Shown: one piece after another, positions 26,051-34,091 of the stretch
Numbering within the stretch: position 1 is the first letter of the stretch
Layout: each line of letters starts with the position of its first letter
DNA from: Mucilaginibacter sp. 44-25
GTDB lineage: Bacteria > Bacteroidota > Bacteroidia > Sphingobacteriales > Sphingobacteriaceae
DNA length: 64,000 nt
Direction of reading: 5' to 3'
Assembly (NCBI GenBank): GCA_001898335.1
Contig: MKTS01000013.1
Location: 186,001 to 250,000, forward strand
Notes under the pieces: model-generated
Seen by the model: only the letters and a program-made list of their open reading frames with translations
Told to the model about the DNA's origin: nothing
Databases searched by the model: none
Position numbers and translations under genes: made by a program

Positions 26051-28513
26051 TCAATTAAAGGTATAGGTTAAGGTGGCCAGGTAATTTGATGGCGCGCCGG
26101 GGAATAGCCTGATATAATCATAGCCGCCTACCCAATATTTTTTACCTGTAATATTGTTAGCGTTAAACTGGAGTTGAAGTTTCCCTACAGTGTAATACAC
26201 TGCCGCATTCACCAGCATGTATTCCGGAATGCTTTGGGCTGTGTTGATAGATAGGTTCCTTTTACCAACGTAGTTGGTACCCGCCCCTACTCCCAAACCT
26301 TTAAAAGTACCGCGTGCAATGTTGTAACGGGTCCAGATATTAGCAAGGCTGCGTGGCGCGTTGGGGTTTTGCTGGCCTATTTCAGATGCCACCGGGCTGC
26401 TGGAAATATACGAGCGGTTATAGGCGTAAGAAGCGATGAGGCTCCAGGTTGGCGTAATACGGCCGGTTATATCAAATTCAAACCCTTTAGAGAGTACGGC
26501 GCCAACCTGGCGTAACAGATCTGGCTGCGCCGGAACGTTAGCATTATAAAGTACGTTGCTTTGCTTAATGCGATAAACGGATGTAGTGATACCCAATCGC
26601 CCATTTAAGAAATCCCCTTTCATACCTATCTCTTTCATATCGCTTTTTAAAGGGTCAAATGGCCCGCCGGCATTGGGGTTAGCCAATGTTGCCGCGCTTT
26701 GCGGATTATAACCTGTCACATATGAACCGTACACATTAAGGTTATCTATAACACTGTAAACAACTCCTAAACGGGGCAACCAGGCATGTGAGTGTGTTTT
26801 AGCTTCATTAGTAGCAGCATAGTTGCTAAAATCTGTATAATACTCATACCGTACGCCAAGTAACAGTTGCAGCCTTTTCCAACGTAACTGGTCCTGCACA
26901 TAACCGGCGTTGAGGTAGTAATATGCCGGCGCTATTGATGCTACCGAAAAAAAGGCTTTGCTATCATCCTGCAATTGTTGTGAGGCGCGGATATTATTAA
27001 GATCGAAGCTGGGCACATTAGGCACCGGGTTCCCGTTTTTATCCAGCAGGTAATTGGCTTTATTGGCCGGATTATATGTCGCGATAAAACCGTTATTAGC
27101 CGCGTTCCGGTAACCGTTTGCCGTAAGTTGAGAAGCCCCTACCGGTGTTTTCTCGCTGCCAAAATCATAGCCTGCCACTAATTTATGTTCTACCGGGCCC
27201 GTGTTTCCGGTATAATTAAGATATCCCGAAAAATTATCAATGTAGCGTTTGCGCTGGCGGGTAAATATTTGCATGGCTACCAAATTGCCTATGGTTTTAC
27301 CTGCCCCATCAACAGCGTAGGTATTTGCGCTGCGGTGCTCGTACAGGTCTTCACTGTAACCCGTTTTTAAATAGGAAGCGCTAAAGTTCAGTTTATCTGT
27401 CAGCTGCCTGCTTAATGAGAAGGAAACGGTGTAGGTATTCTCATTGAGGCGGTCATTCGGGGTGCTCAACGCTAAGGTTATCGGGGTCGAGTTAAGATCG
27501 TTACCAATTACAGACTGCCCCCTGTCTAACCTGCTGCGCGAGCTGTTATATACCATATCAAAATTAATACGCGTTTTATCATCGGGTATAAATGATAGTG
27601 AAGGCGCTATCACCACATTCTTGTCAAACTGCAGATCACGGAAAGAGTTAGCGTCCTCATAGCCTAAATTCAAACGGTATAATAACGTACTGTCTTTAGT
27701 GGCTGGGCCGGTAAAATCTGCAAGGCCTCTAAAGGTGTTAAAACTTCCTAATGATAAGCTGATAGATTTACGCGTTTCATCGAGCGGCTTTTTGGTAACC
27801 CTGTTTACTACTCCACCAGGGCTGGCATTACCATACAATGCCGAAGCAGGCCCTTTCAATACCTCCACACGTTCCAGGTAATTGGCGAGCGGCTGTTTCC
27901 AAAAACCTGTGCTCGTGCGCAATCCGTTGAGCAATTGTGTATTGCTTTGCCCGTTTACACGAAAACCTCTGATTGTCAGATCATCATAAAACGTAAACTG
28001 GGTAACGCCACTAAAGTTCTTTACTACATCGCCAATACGAACGTCGCCCTGGTCGGCCATCAGCTCTTTGCTGGCGTAGGACACAGATTGCGGAAGATCT
28101 AAAATATCCGTTTGCGTTTTATTCCCTATAAAAGTCGACTTCGTTTTATAGGTACGTTCCTTACGGCCGGTCACCTCAACAGACTGCAACTGCTGGTGAT
28201 TTTCGGTGAGGGTAAAATCAGCCTTCGTTACCTCCCCGGCCGTAACCCTCACCTCTTTGGTTGCGGTATTAAACCCAACGCCGGAAACAACTATCACATA
28301 GGTGCCCGGTGCAACTTGCTTAAGCTCATAGTTACCCTTAGCATCGGTCATGGTGCCCCGCTGACTATTCTGTAGGGATACGCTAATGAATTCTACCGAT
28401 TTATGATCCTGATTCTCCACATGGCCATAGATACTGCCACTTTGCTGAGCATGCGCAGCACCAGAAATAATCAGAAATAATAGACTAATTGCCGAGTATA
28501 AAAGTGTTTTCAT
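26051..28513 (-). CDS. TonB-dependent siderophore receptor with N-terminal CarboxypepD-like domain
   Basis: An 820-aa outer-membrane receptor for ferric siderophores. It has a signal peptide (MKTLLYSAISLLFLIISGAA, cleavage after HAQ) and a carboxypeptidase-regulatory-like domain (about 28-110; GSIYGHVENQDHKSVEFISV). The plug carries siderophore-receptor signatures (DILDLPQSVSYASKELMADQ, DLTIRGFRVNGQ, LERVEVLKGPASALYGNASP, GGVVNRVTKKP). A 22-strand barrel follows, ending in LATLTYTFN. The FhuE/FoxA-type plug is distinct from SusC. It is monocistronic, and an inverted repeat overlaps its promoter (28550-28574), which suggests iron control. Confidence 0.93.
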   Translation of the reverse strand: MKTLLYSAISLLFLIISGAAHAQQSGSIYGHVENQDHKSVEFISVSLQNSQRGTMTDAKGNYELKQVAPGTYVIVVSGVGFNTATKEVRVTAGEVTKADFTLTENHQQLQSVEVTGRKERTYKTKSTFIGNKTQTDILDLPQSVSYASKELMADQGDVRIGDVVKNFSGVTQFTFYDDLTIRGFRVNGQSNTQLLNGLRTSTGFWKQPLANYLERVEVLKGPASALYGNASPGGVVNRVTKKPLDETRKSISLSLGSFNTFRGLADFTGPATKDSTLLYRLNLGYEDANSFRDLQFDKNVVIAPSLSFIPDDKTRINFDMVYNSSRSRLDRGQSVIGNDLNSTPITLALSTPNDRLNENTYTVSFSLSRQLTDKLNFSASYLKTGYSEDLYEHRSANTYAVDGAGKTIGNLVAMQIFTRQRKRYIDNFSGYLNYTGNTGPVEHKLVAGYDFGSEKTPVGASQLTANGYRNAANNGFIATYNPANKANYLLDKNGNPVPNVPSFDLNNIRASQQLQDDSKAFFSVASIAPAYYYLNAGYVQDQLRWKRLQLLLGVRYEYYTDFSNYAATNEAKTHSHAWLPRLGVVYSVIDNLNVYGSYVTGYNPQSAATLANPNAGGPFDPLKSDMKEIGMKGDFLNGRLGITTSVYRIKQSNVLYNANVPAQPDLLRQVGAVLSKGFEFDITGRITPTWSLIASYAYNRSYISSSPVASEIGQQNPNAPRSLANIWTRYNIARGTFKGLGVGAGTNYVGKRNLSINTAQSIPEYMLVNAAVYYTVGKLQLQFNANNITGKKYWVGGYDYIRLFPGAPSNYLATLTYTFN

Positions 28514-28537
28514 TAATTGTGTGGGTTAAATATGCGG

Positions 28538-28574
28538 CAAAAATATACTTTTATTTATAATTAGTCTAAATAAA
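28538..28574 (-). promoter_or_regulatory. Siderophore receptor promoter with overlapping inverted repeat
   Basis: On the minus strand TATTTTTG (28545 to 28538) is a perfect TAnnTTTG -7 box about 25 bp before the start codon. Immediately upstream lies a perfect 8-bp inverted repeat TTTATTTA-N9-TAAATAAA (28550-28574), covering the -33 area. Its position suits a repressor such as Fur, though AT-rich chance repeats are possible. Confidence 0.5.
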
Positions 28575-28624
28575 TGGAAGATTATAAAGTGTCTATTAGC
28601 AGCCCCAACATATTGTGTAAAAAA

Positions 28625-28659
28625 AATTGGCTGTGTTGATAGTATCAACACAGCCAATT
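28625..28659 (-). terminator. Terminator of the usp/L,D-transpeptidase operon
   Basis: A perfect 16-bp stem (28625-28640 with 28644-28659) and a 3-nt loop. Read on the minus strand it is followed by a T run, 33 bp past the usp stop. Confidence 0.88.
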
Positions 28660-28691
28660 AAAGCAGATTTACCTGATTTGATATCGTACCT

Positions 28692-29546
28692 TTAAATAAT
28701 TAAACAGATATTTTTATTGGGCAAAACCATTAAGGGTACATGGGTTTCTGCCACCAGCTTTTCGCAATGGCTTTGGGTAAGGAACGCGTCTTTACGGTGT
28801 GTCATCACAAGCATATCTATTTGCCCGTGAGCGCTAAGCCATTCTAAACCGTCGGTTACTTTATCCATTTTTACTGCCCTAAAGTAAATTTTGTTATATT
28901 GAGTACGGGTGGTTACTTCCGTAAGAAATTCTTTTACCTGCTTTTTCTCCTCATCATGGGTACCTTCAACATGGCTTATTAATAGTTCGGCATTAAAATA
29001 ACGCGCTAAACCGGCCAGGGCGTTAATGGTATTAATATCTTCATGATGAAGATCTGTTGCAAAAGCTATTTTTTTGATCGGCTTATATACGTAGTTTTTA
29101 GGTATCAGCAATAAAGGGAAATCTGCTTTAGAGATCAGTTCGCGGCTTACACTGCCCAATAAAAACCGGCTAAACAGGTTAGCTCCAGACATGCCCATAA
29201 CCACCAACGATATATGATCATCGCTCGCCACGTTCCTTATGTAATCCACGGTGTCGCCCACACCAATAGAATGATCAATGCCGGGCTTAAATCCAACAGC
29301 TTGTGAAGAACTGTTTTGCTCTATATGGAGTGCCAGGAATTTCATTTCGGCCTCGGCACCTTCGGTGAGGTGGCTAATATCCTCCAGTGGCCAGGCTACC
29401 TGCGCCGCGTATATCGATTCGGCAGGCACCTTTAATGCATGGCATAATTTGATGTTCGCCTTAGTAGCCTTTGCCATCTCAAAAGCATAAGCGGCGGCAT
29501 TATTTGCAGAGGGCGAAAAGTCGGTTGGTACAAGAATCGTTTTCAT
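28692..29546 (-). CDS. Tandem-domain universal stress protein
   Basis: A 284-aa cytoplasmic protein with two UspA folds. The start is set at 29546 (MKTILVPTDFSPSANNAAAY), where UspA homology begins; the longer frame adds 18 unlikely residues. Domain 1 keeps the ATP-binding G-x2-G-x9-G-S motif (GMSGANLFSRFLLGSVS). Domain 2 (about 150-284; IKKIAFATDLHHEDINTINA) ends in MLVMTHRKDAFLTQSHCEKL and lacks the glycine motif, so it likely does not bind ATP. Usp proteins accumulate in stress and are often induced by low oxygen. The gene follows the L,D-transpeptidase by 43 bp on the same strand, next to the oxygen-sensing regulator, and closes that operon. Confidence 0.9.
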   Translation of the reverse strand: MKTILVPTDFSPSANNAAAYAFEMAKATKANIKLCHALKVPAESIYAAQVAWPLEDISHLTEGAEAEMKFLALHIEQNSSSQAVGFKPGIDHSIGVGDTVDYIRNVASDDHISLVVMGMSGANLFSRFLLGSVSRELISKADFPLLLIPKNYVYKPIKKIAFATDLHHEDINTINALAGLARYFNAELLISHVEGTHDEEKKQVKEFLTEVTTRTQYNKIYFRAVKMDKVTDGLEWLSAHGQIDMLVMTHRKDAFLTQSHCEKLVAETHVPLMVLPNKNICLII

Positions 29547-29589
29547 AACATCGTTAGTTTTAATTGAAATGTTTATAATTCTGTAGAAG

Positions 29590-31059
29590 TTAATTCTCAC
29601 TTAGTTTTAGTGTGGCATCGTTTTTTTGATACATCAATTGGTCAAGGCTATTATCCAGCCCGTATATGTCATCATAATAAACCAGCGCTCCGTTTCTCAC
29701 TTCACATGTGATGTAGGTAATAGCCAGTGAAACAGGCTTTTTCAGATAAAAGCTTTTAGTGATACCCGCCAGCAAATTTTTCTGGAATATTTTGGTTGAC
29801 TGGCCGTCGTTAATTAACAGCAGTTTTGCCAGTTGGGCAGCGTTTTGTACCCTAATACAACCGTGGCTTAACGCGCGTTTGCTTTTCGCGAACAGGCTTT
29901 GCTCGGGCGTATCATGCATGTAAATATCAAACGGATTGGCAAACCTGAAAACGATCTGCCCTAAAGCGTTATCGCACCCGGCAGATTGCTGGGCGTAATA
30001 CAGTTTAGGCGTTTTGGCAATTTTTAAAAGGCCGGATCTGCTTACGTCTGCCAACAGGCCTTTATTTGTATAAATACTATAATGATGTTCGCTTAAATAG
30101 GCACTGTCACTTATTGCCCTGGGTAATATTTCTTTAGCAAATATTTGGTTGGGCACTTTCCAGGCGGGCGCTGTGGTAAAAAACTTCACTGCACTGTTAA
30201 GCGTTGGTGTGGGGTTCTTTGGAGTACCCGTAATTACTTTAAATGTATCGCTGATAGTGTGATGCCGGAAAGTTAAAGTGTAAGATGGGATATTTACCGT
30301 AATGAAAGTTGAAGTATCTGCAGCACTCCATCTTAACCGCTCCATATTAAGGGCCATTTTCCTGACATCTTTTTCGGGAAATTCATAACAATCGCCCAAT
30401 TGCACACCGGCTACCGTATGCAAACGGGCTTGCAGCGCCTGGTATAAAGCATTTTGCGGTTGCGCCGTAATGATAACCGCCATAAAATCGTTACTTTTTA
30501 TGGCGTTGTCCAACAAGCGCGTAGTGTTAAAATCTGCTGTTCCGTTATCAATTTTCCCTGCAGGCAGCAATGGGTTGTATTTGCCATAATGTATATAGTT
30601 GATAAATGTAACGAGCGCGTCGGTCAGCATGATCTCAAAACGGGCCTGTTTAACAGGGGATATTTGACCAGGTTGCTCCAGTATATCATGCAGAGTGGTG
30701 TATAGTAATTCATTGGCATGATAATCAGCTTTATTAAGGCCAAACTGCAACACGCAATCTAACATGAGCATAGCCGCCCAGGTATTTTGCACCTGGGGCT
30801 CCTTAACAAGCCATATCGGTGTATATTGCCTGGAGGTATAATAATTGTTCACTGTTTTAGGGAAGTGAAGCGCCAGGTTACCACTTTTCAATTGCTCCTC
30901 TATCTCCTGATTAAGGCTTTGTGGCTGCTTTGCATAAAGTGCTGTGGCCCCGGCCCTAAAGACGGCCAGCAGCAATATCAGGATACAGGCTGCTCCTATG
31001 AAAAACGTACGCGCATGATAACGTGCACGGTAATAAGCTGTTGTTGGTTGCTTTTTCAT
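29590..31059 (-). CDS. YcbB-type L,D-transpeptidase
   Basis: A 489-aa envelope enzyme that makes 3-3 peptidoglycan cross-links or anchors proteins. An N-terminal membrane anchor/signal (FFIGAACILILLLAVFRAGA, about 19-38) is followed by the YcbB scaffold region (QYTPIWLV, LNKADYHANELLYTTL, ALVTFINYIHYGKYNP). The YkuD catalytic domain has MERLRWSAADTSTFITVNIP, the His of MHDTPEQSLF, and the SHGCIRV motif with catalytic Cys401 and His399. It heads an operon with usp. Its promoter region faces the FixL-like gene and carries a TGAC-N4-ATCA site (31109-31120), so it may belong to the low-oxygen regulon. Confidence 0.92.
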   Translation of the reverse strand: MKKQPTTAYYRARYHARTFFIGAACILILLLAVFRAGATALYAKQPQSLNQEIEEQLKSGNLALHFPKTVNNYYTSRQYTPIWLVKEPQVQNTWAAMLMLDCVLQFGLNKADYHANELLYTTLHDILEQPGQISPVKQARFEIMLTDALVTFINYIHYGKYNPLLPAGKIDNGTADFNTTRLLDNAIKSNDFMAVIITAQPQNALYQALQARLHTVAGVQLGDCYEFPEKDVRKMALNMERLRWSAADTSTFITVNIPSYTLTFRHHTISDTFKVITGTPKNPTPTLNSAVKFFTTAPAWKVPNQIFAKEILPRAISDSAYLSEHHYSIYTNKGLLADVSRSGLLKIAKTPKLYYAQQSAGCDNALGQIVFRFANPFDIYMHDTPEQSLFAKSKRALSHGCIRVQNAAQLAKLLLINDGQSTKIFQKNLLAGITKSFYLKKPVSLAITYITCEVRNGALVYYDDIYGLDNSLDQLMYQKNDATLKLSEN

Positions 31060-31108
31060 AACTTATTGTTTGTACTGTAAAGGTCTGCAACTTAACTACC
31101 CTATAGAA

Positions 31109-31120
31109 TGACCGTTATCA
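31109..31120. promoter_or_regulatory. TGAC-N4-ATCA site between L,D-transpeptidase and FixL-like genes
   Basis: TGACCGTTATCA is one base from the TGAC-N4-GTCA palindrome seen before the cbb3 genes, and keeps the TGA-N6-TCA core of Fnr/FixK sites. On the minus strand a weak box (GACCTTTA, 31085 to 31078) lies at the 36.5-bp spacing used before the 45387 gene. Support is modest. Confidence 0.5.
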
Positions 31121-31204
31121 TTTACTAAACTGACGCAGGCATCCAAACACTACACACTTATAAGCCTCTTTAATGGTTAATAAAGCATGAAAACAATAAA
31201 AGAA

Positions 31205-31216
31205 TGATGGAGATCA
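31205..31216. promoter_or_regulatory. FNR-like TGAT-N4-ATCA palindrome upstream of the FixL-like gene
   Basis: TGATGGAGATCA is a perfect Fnr-type palindrome. A CACATTTG box (31263-31270) ends 59.5 bp from its centre, one base more than in the other sites. Autoregulation of the sensor-regulator operon is plausible. Confidence 0.55.
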
Positions 31217-31302
31217 CTTTTTTGGGCGACTTTTTGCCACAGTTTGGACCATACAATCTCACCACATTTGAGAATGTCGGCTATTAGAGCTTAATTTGAA
31301 GT

Positions 31303-32490
31303 ATGGAAAACACAGCGCTGCTTAAAGCGATCATACAAAACGCCATTGATGGCATTATCACCATTGATGATAAGGGATTGGTTGAAAGCATTAACCCGGC
31401 GGCGTGTACCCTTTTTGGCTACCAGCCTGATGAGGTAATAGGCAAGAACATTTCTTTTTTAATGCCACCGCCAGATCGCGACAGGCATGATGAATATATC
31501 AGCCGTTACCAGCATACCCGGGTACCGCATATTATAGGTATAGGACGCGAGGTTACCGGGTTAAGAAAGGATGGCAGCATGTTTCCGTTCCGGTTGGCCG
31601 TAAGCGAAGTGGAGTACTCGGGCCGTAGAATATATACGGGGTTTATACACGACTTGAGCCGACAGAAAGACGCCGAGGAGCAGCTTAAAAAACACGCTCT
31701 ACACTTGGAGGAGCTGGTGGAGAAACGCACGCAATCACTCAAAGAAACAGTACTTGCCCTGCAGGATGCCAAAGAAGAGGTGAGCCTGTCATTAGAAAAA
31801 GAAAAAGAACTTGGCCAGCTCAAAAGCCGATTTGTGTCTATGGCTTCGCATGAGTTTCGTACGCCATTAAGCGCTATACAACTTTCCGCTTCGCTGATTG
31901 ATAAGTATGCCCAACCTTATAACAGTGAAAATATCACTAAACATGTAGGCAAAATTAAGAATGCCGTAAGCAACCTTACGACAATTCTTAACGATTTCCT
32001 GTCACTGGAAAAACTGGAAGCCGGTAAGGTAGAACCCAGCTTCGCCTCTTTTGACCTGGTAAAGCTGGCAGAAGAAATAACAGAAGAGATGCAAATGGTT
32101 GCCAAGCAAAACCAGCATATTATTTACCAGCATACCGGCAAGCAAAGCCTGGTTAATTTGGACCAGAACTTATTAAAGAACTGTATTTTTAACCTCATTG
32201 CCAATGCCATTAAATACTCGGGCGAAAATACTTTTATTGAATTTAATACAGAGATAGCTGATGATATTTGTACCGTAATGGTAAAAGACAACGGTATAGG
32301 CATACCCGAAAAAGATCAAAAAAACCTTTTTGAGCCCTTCTTCAGGGCGCATAATACCGGCAATATACCGGGTACAGGGCTTGGGCTTAACATTGTTGCG
32401 CGTTACACGCAATTAATGGGCGGCAGTATCTCATTCAGCAGTATAGTTAACCAGGGCACATCATTCACCATAATTTTTAAGCACTTATGA
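31303..32490 (+). CDS. FixL-like haem-PAS oxygen-sensor histidine kinase
   Basis: A 395-aa soluble kinase with no membrane segment. PAS (about 5-125) aligns without gaps to the haem pocket of Bradyrhizobium FixL: H62 matches proximal H200, R68 R206, H76 H214, I77 I215, I80 I218 and R82 R220. R220 is the Arg that stabilises bound O2. The shared stretch includes RHDEYISRY and PHIIGIGR. The numbering match is from memory of FixL. A coiled linker (about 125-170) leads to HisKA with H183 (MASHEFRTPLSAIQL), then HATPase (N-box NLIANAIKYSG, DNGIGIP, GTGLGLNI). The stop overlaps the next gene (ATGA), so kinase and regulator are a translationally coupled pair. Predicted to autophosphorylate when deoxy, as FixL does. 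Confidence 0.88.
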   Translation: MENTALLKAIIQNAIDGIITIDDKGLVESINPAACTLFGYQPDEVIGKNISFLMPPPDRDRHDEYISRYQHTRVPHIIGIGREVTGLRKDGSMFPFRLAVSEVEYSGRRIYTGFIHDLSRQKDAEEQLKKHALHLEELVEKRTQSLKETVLALQDAKEEVSLSLEKEKELGQLKSRFVSMASHEFRTPLSAIQLSASLIDKYAQPYNSENITKHVGKIKNAVSNLTTILNDFLSLEKLEAGKVEPSFASFDLVKLAEEITEEMQMVAKQNQHIIYQHTGKQSLVNLDQNLLKNCIFNLIANAIKYSGENTFIEFNTEIADDICTVMVKDNGIGIPEKDQKNLFEPFFRAHNTGNIPGTGLGLNIVARYTQLMGGSISFSSIVNQGTSFTIIFKHL

Positions 32491-33536
32491 GCAAGCAGGT
32501 ATTAATTATTGAAGACAATAGCGACATCCGCGAAAATGTAGTGGAGATACTGGAACTGGCCGATTTTAGCGTGCTGCAAGCCGATAATGGCAAAACCGGT
32601 GTTGAACTTGCTTTTAAACATAAGCCCGATATTATTTTATGCGATATTATGATGCCCGACCTGGACGGCTACGGCGTTTTATACCTGCTTAATAAAAACC
32701 CGGATACGGCTACCATCCCATTTATTTTCCTGACGGCTAAGGCCGAGCGCGTAGACCTGCGCAAAGGTATGGAGATGGGTGCCGACGATTACCTTACCAA
32801 GCCATTTGATGATATGGAGTTGTTGAACGCCATTGAAACCAGGCTAAAAAAGAAAACACAGCAGGAAGGTTATTACAGCCGTTCGCTTGAGCAGCTCGAT
32901 CAACTGGTTTCGCGCAACAACGGCCTTGCCGAATTAAAACATATTATTACCGAACGTAAGAGCCGCCTTTTTAAAAAGAACCAGGTAATTTATTACGATG
33001 GTGATAAGGGAAACGGCTTATATGTAGTTTTAAGCGGTAAAGTGAAAACCGTTAAACTTGCCGAAGACGGGCGCGAATTAATGACCGGCATCTACCAGAC
33101 GGATGATTACCTTGGTGCCAATGCCCTACTGGCCAATGAACCATACGCGGATACCGCGACAGCTCTTGAAGACACCTCTTTGTGCCTGATCCCCAAAGAC
33201 CAACTGGATGAATTGATCAACCAGTATCCTGATGTGGCGAGGGAGTTTATAAAACTGCTGGCCAATGACGTACGCGACAGGGAAGATCAACTATTGCACC
33301 TCGCCTATAATTCGGTAAGAAAACGCATGGCCGGCGCCTTGTTAAAGCTAAGCAGGCAAGCAGGTAATACAGATGGTTTTAAAATAAGCCGCGAAGACCT
33401 TGCTGCACTGGCAGGTATGGCTACAGAAACAGTAAGCCGCACCTTAACAGATTTTAAGGAAGAGGGCTTGATAGACAAAAAAGGCAGCCACATTAGCGTA
33501 CTCGACGAAAAACGCCTTACCCGGATGAAAAACTGA
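32487..33536 (+). CDS. Response regulator fused to a Crp/Fnr-type DNA-binding protein (REC-cNMP-HTH)
   Basis: A 349-aa regulator. The REC domain (1-120) has all active residues: E9/D10, phosphoacceptor D53 (LCDIMMPDLDG), T83 and K105 (TKPF). A cNMP-binding-like beta-roll follows (about 150-265; KNQVIYYDGDKGNGLYVVLS, GIYQTDDYLGANALL). The Crp-type HTH (about 295-349) has recognition helix TETVSR (E314, S317, R318), the E-x2-S-R pattern of Fnr/FixK that reads TGA half-sites. There is no N-terminal Fe-S cysteine cluster, so oxygen input must come from the coupled FixL-like kinase. It merges the roles that rhizobia split between FixJ and FixK. Its stop codon lies inside a TGAC-N4-GTCA site. Confidence 0.93.
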   Translation: MSKQVLIIEDNSDIRENVVEILELADFSVLQADNGKTGVELAFKHKPDIILCDIMMPDLDGYGVLYLLNKNPDTATIPFIFLTAKAERVDLRKGMEMGADDYLTKPFDDMELLNAIETRLKKKTQQEGYYSRSLEQLDQLVSRNNGLAELKHIITERKSRLFKKNQVIYYDGDKGNGLYVVLSGKVKTVKLAEDGRELMTGIYQTDDYLGANALLANEPYADTATALEDTSLCLIPKDQLDELINQYPDVAREFIKLLANDVRDREDQLLHLAYNSVRKRMAGALLKLSRQAGNTDGFKISREDLAALAGMATETVSRTLTDFKEEGLIDKKGSHISVLDEKRLTRMKN

Positions 33537-33545
33537 CGAAAGTCA
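33534..33545. promoter_or_regulatory. TGAC-N4-GTCA site upstream of the D-LDH-like/hemN unit
   Basis: A perfect TGACGAAAGTCA palindrome, whose first TGA is also the stop of the regulator gene. Its centre (33539.5) is 58.5 bp before the last base of a perfect -7 box TAATTTTG (33591-33598), the same spacing as in three other promoters here. Confidence 0.8.
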
Positions 33546-33590
33546 TATTTCCTGCTGATAAAGCGCACCCGGGAACACCTGCATCCGCGA

Positions 33591-33598
33591 TAATTTTG
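33591..33598 (+). promoter_or_regulatory. -7 box of the D-LDH-like/hemN promoter
   Basis: TAATTTTG is a full TAnnTTTG match, 20 bp before the ATG at 33618. The expected -33 TTTG is missing, as is usual for activator-dependent promoters. Confidence 0.7.
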
Positions 33599-33617
33599 AA
33601 CATTAAAAACATCGCGG

Positions 33618-34091
33618 ATGAAAGTAGTAGCGTACAGCATCAAGCCGTTTGAAAAGGAATATCTTTCAAAGGCCAATCAAAAAAAGCACGACATCACATT
33701 GATCTCAAACCCTCTGAGCGAGGAAACTACCATCTTTGCGGAAGGGAAAGACGCCGTGCTGGTATTTACCGGTGATGATGTGTCTGAAAAGGTAATCAGC
33801 AAACTCAACAACCTGGGTGTTAAATATATTGCCACACGCTCTGCCGACACCAGCCATATCGATGTGGCCGCTACAGGCCGGTATGGCATTAAAGTGGCCA
33901 ATGTCCCGGATGCTGAATATGCCAGCCCGGCTATCGCGTTGCAGGCCATTGCAGACCAAACCATTAAAAATCTTGATCTGTGGCAGCTAAACAAATGCGT
34001 GGGAAATGCCTGTGCATGTGCTAAAAACTGCAGGGCAGTTCCATCACCTAACACCCATCCCCATGAGTCAGCAACTTCTCCAAAAATATAA
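33618..34091 (+). CDS. Stand-alone D-lactate-dehydrogenase-like N-domain with Cys-rich tail
   Basis: A 157-aa protein. Residues 1 to about 118 look like the substrate-binding domain of D-2-hydroxyacid dehydrogenases of the LdhA type (MKVVAYSIKPFEKEYLSKAN, EGKDAVLVFTGDDVSEKVIS, LGVKYIATRSADTSHIDVAA, GIKVANVPDAEYASPAIALQ). The NAD-binding Rossmann domain and catalytic Arg/Glu/His are absent. Instead it ends in a Cys-rich segment CVGNACACAKNCRA (about 131-144), then a polar tail. It is not a frameshift product, because hemN starts inside its last codons (34063) in another frame. It cannot be a dehydrogenase alone. A metal- or redox-related role under low oxygen is possible but unproven. It is preceded by a strong TGAC-N4-GTCA promoter. 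Confidence 0.7.
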   Translation: MKVVAYSIKPFEKEYLSKANQKKHDITLISNPLSEETTIFAEGKDAVLVFTGDDVSEKVISKLNNLGVKYIATRSADTSHIDVAATGRYGIKVANVPDAEYASPAIALQAIADQTIKNLDLWQLNKCVGNACACAKNCRAVPSPNTHPHESATSPKI

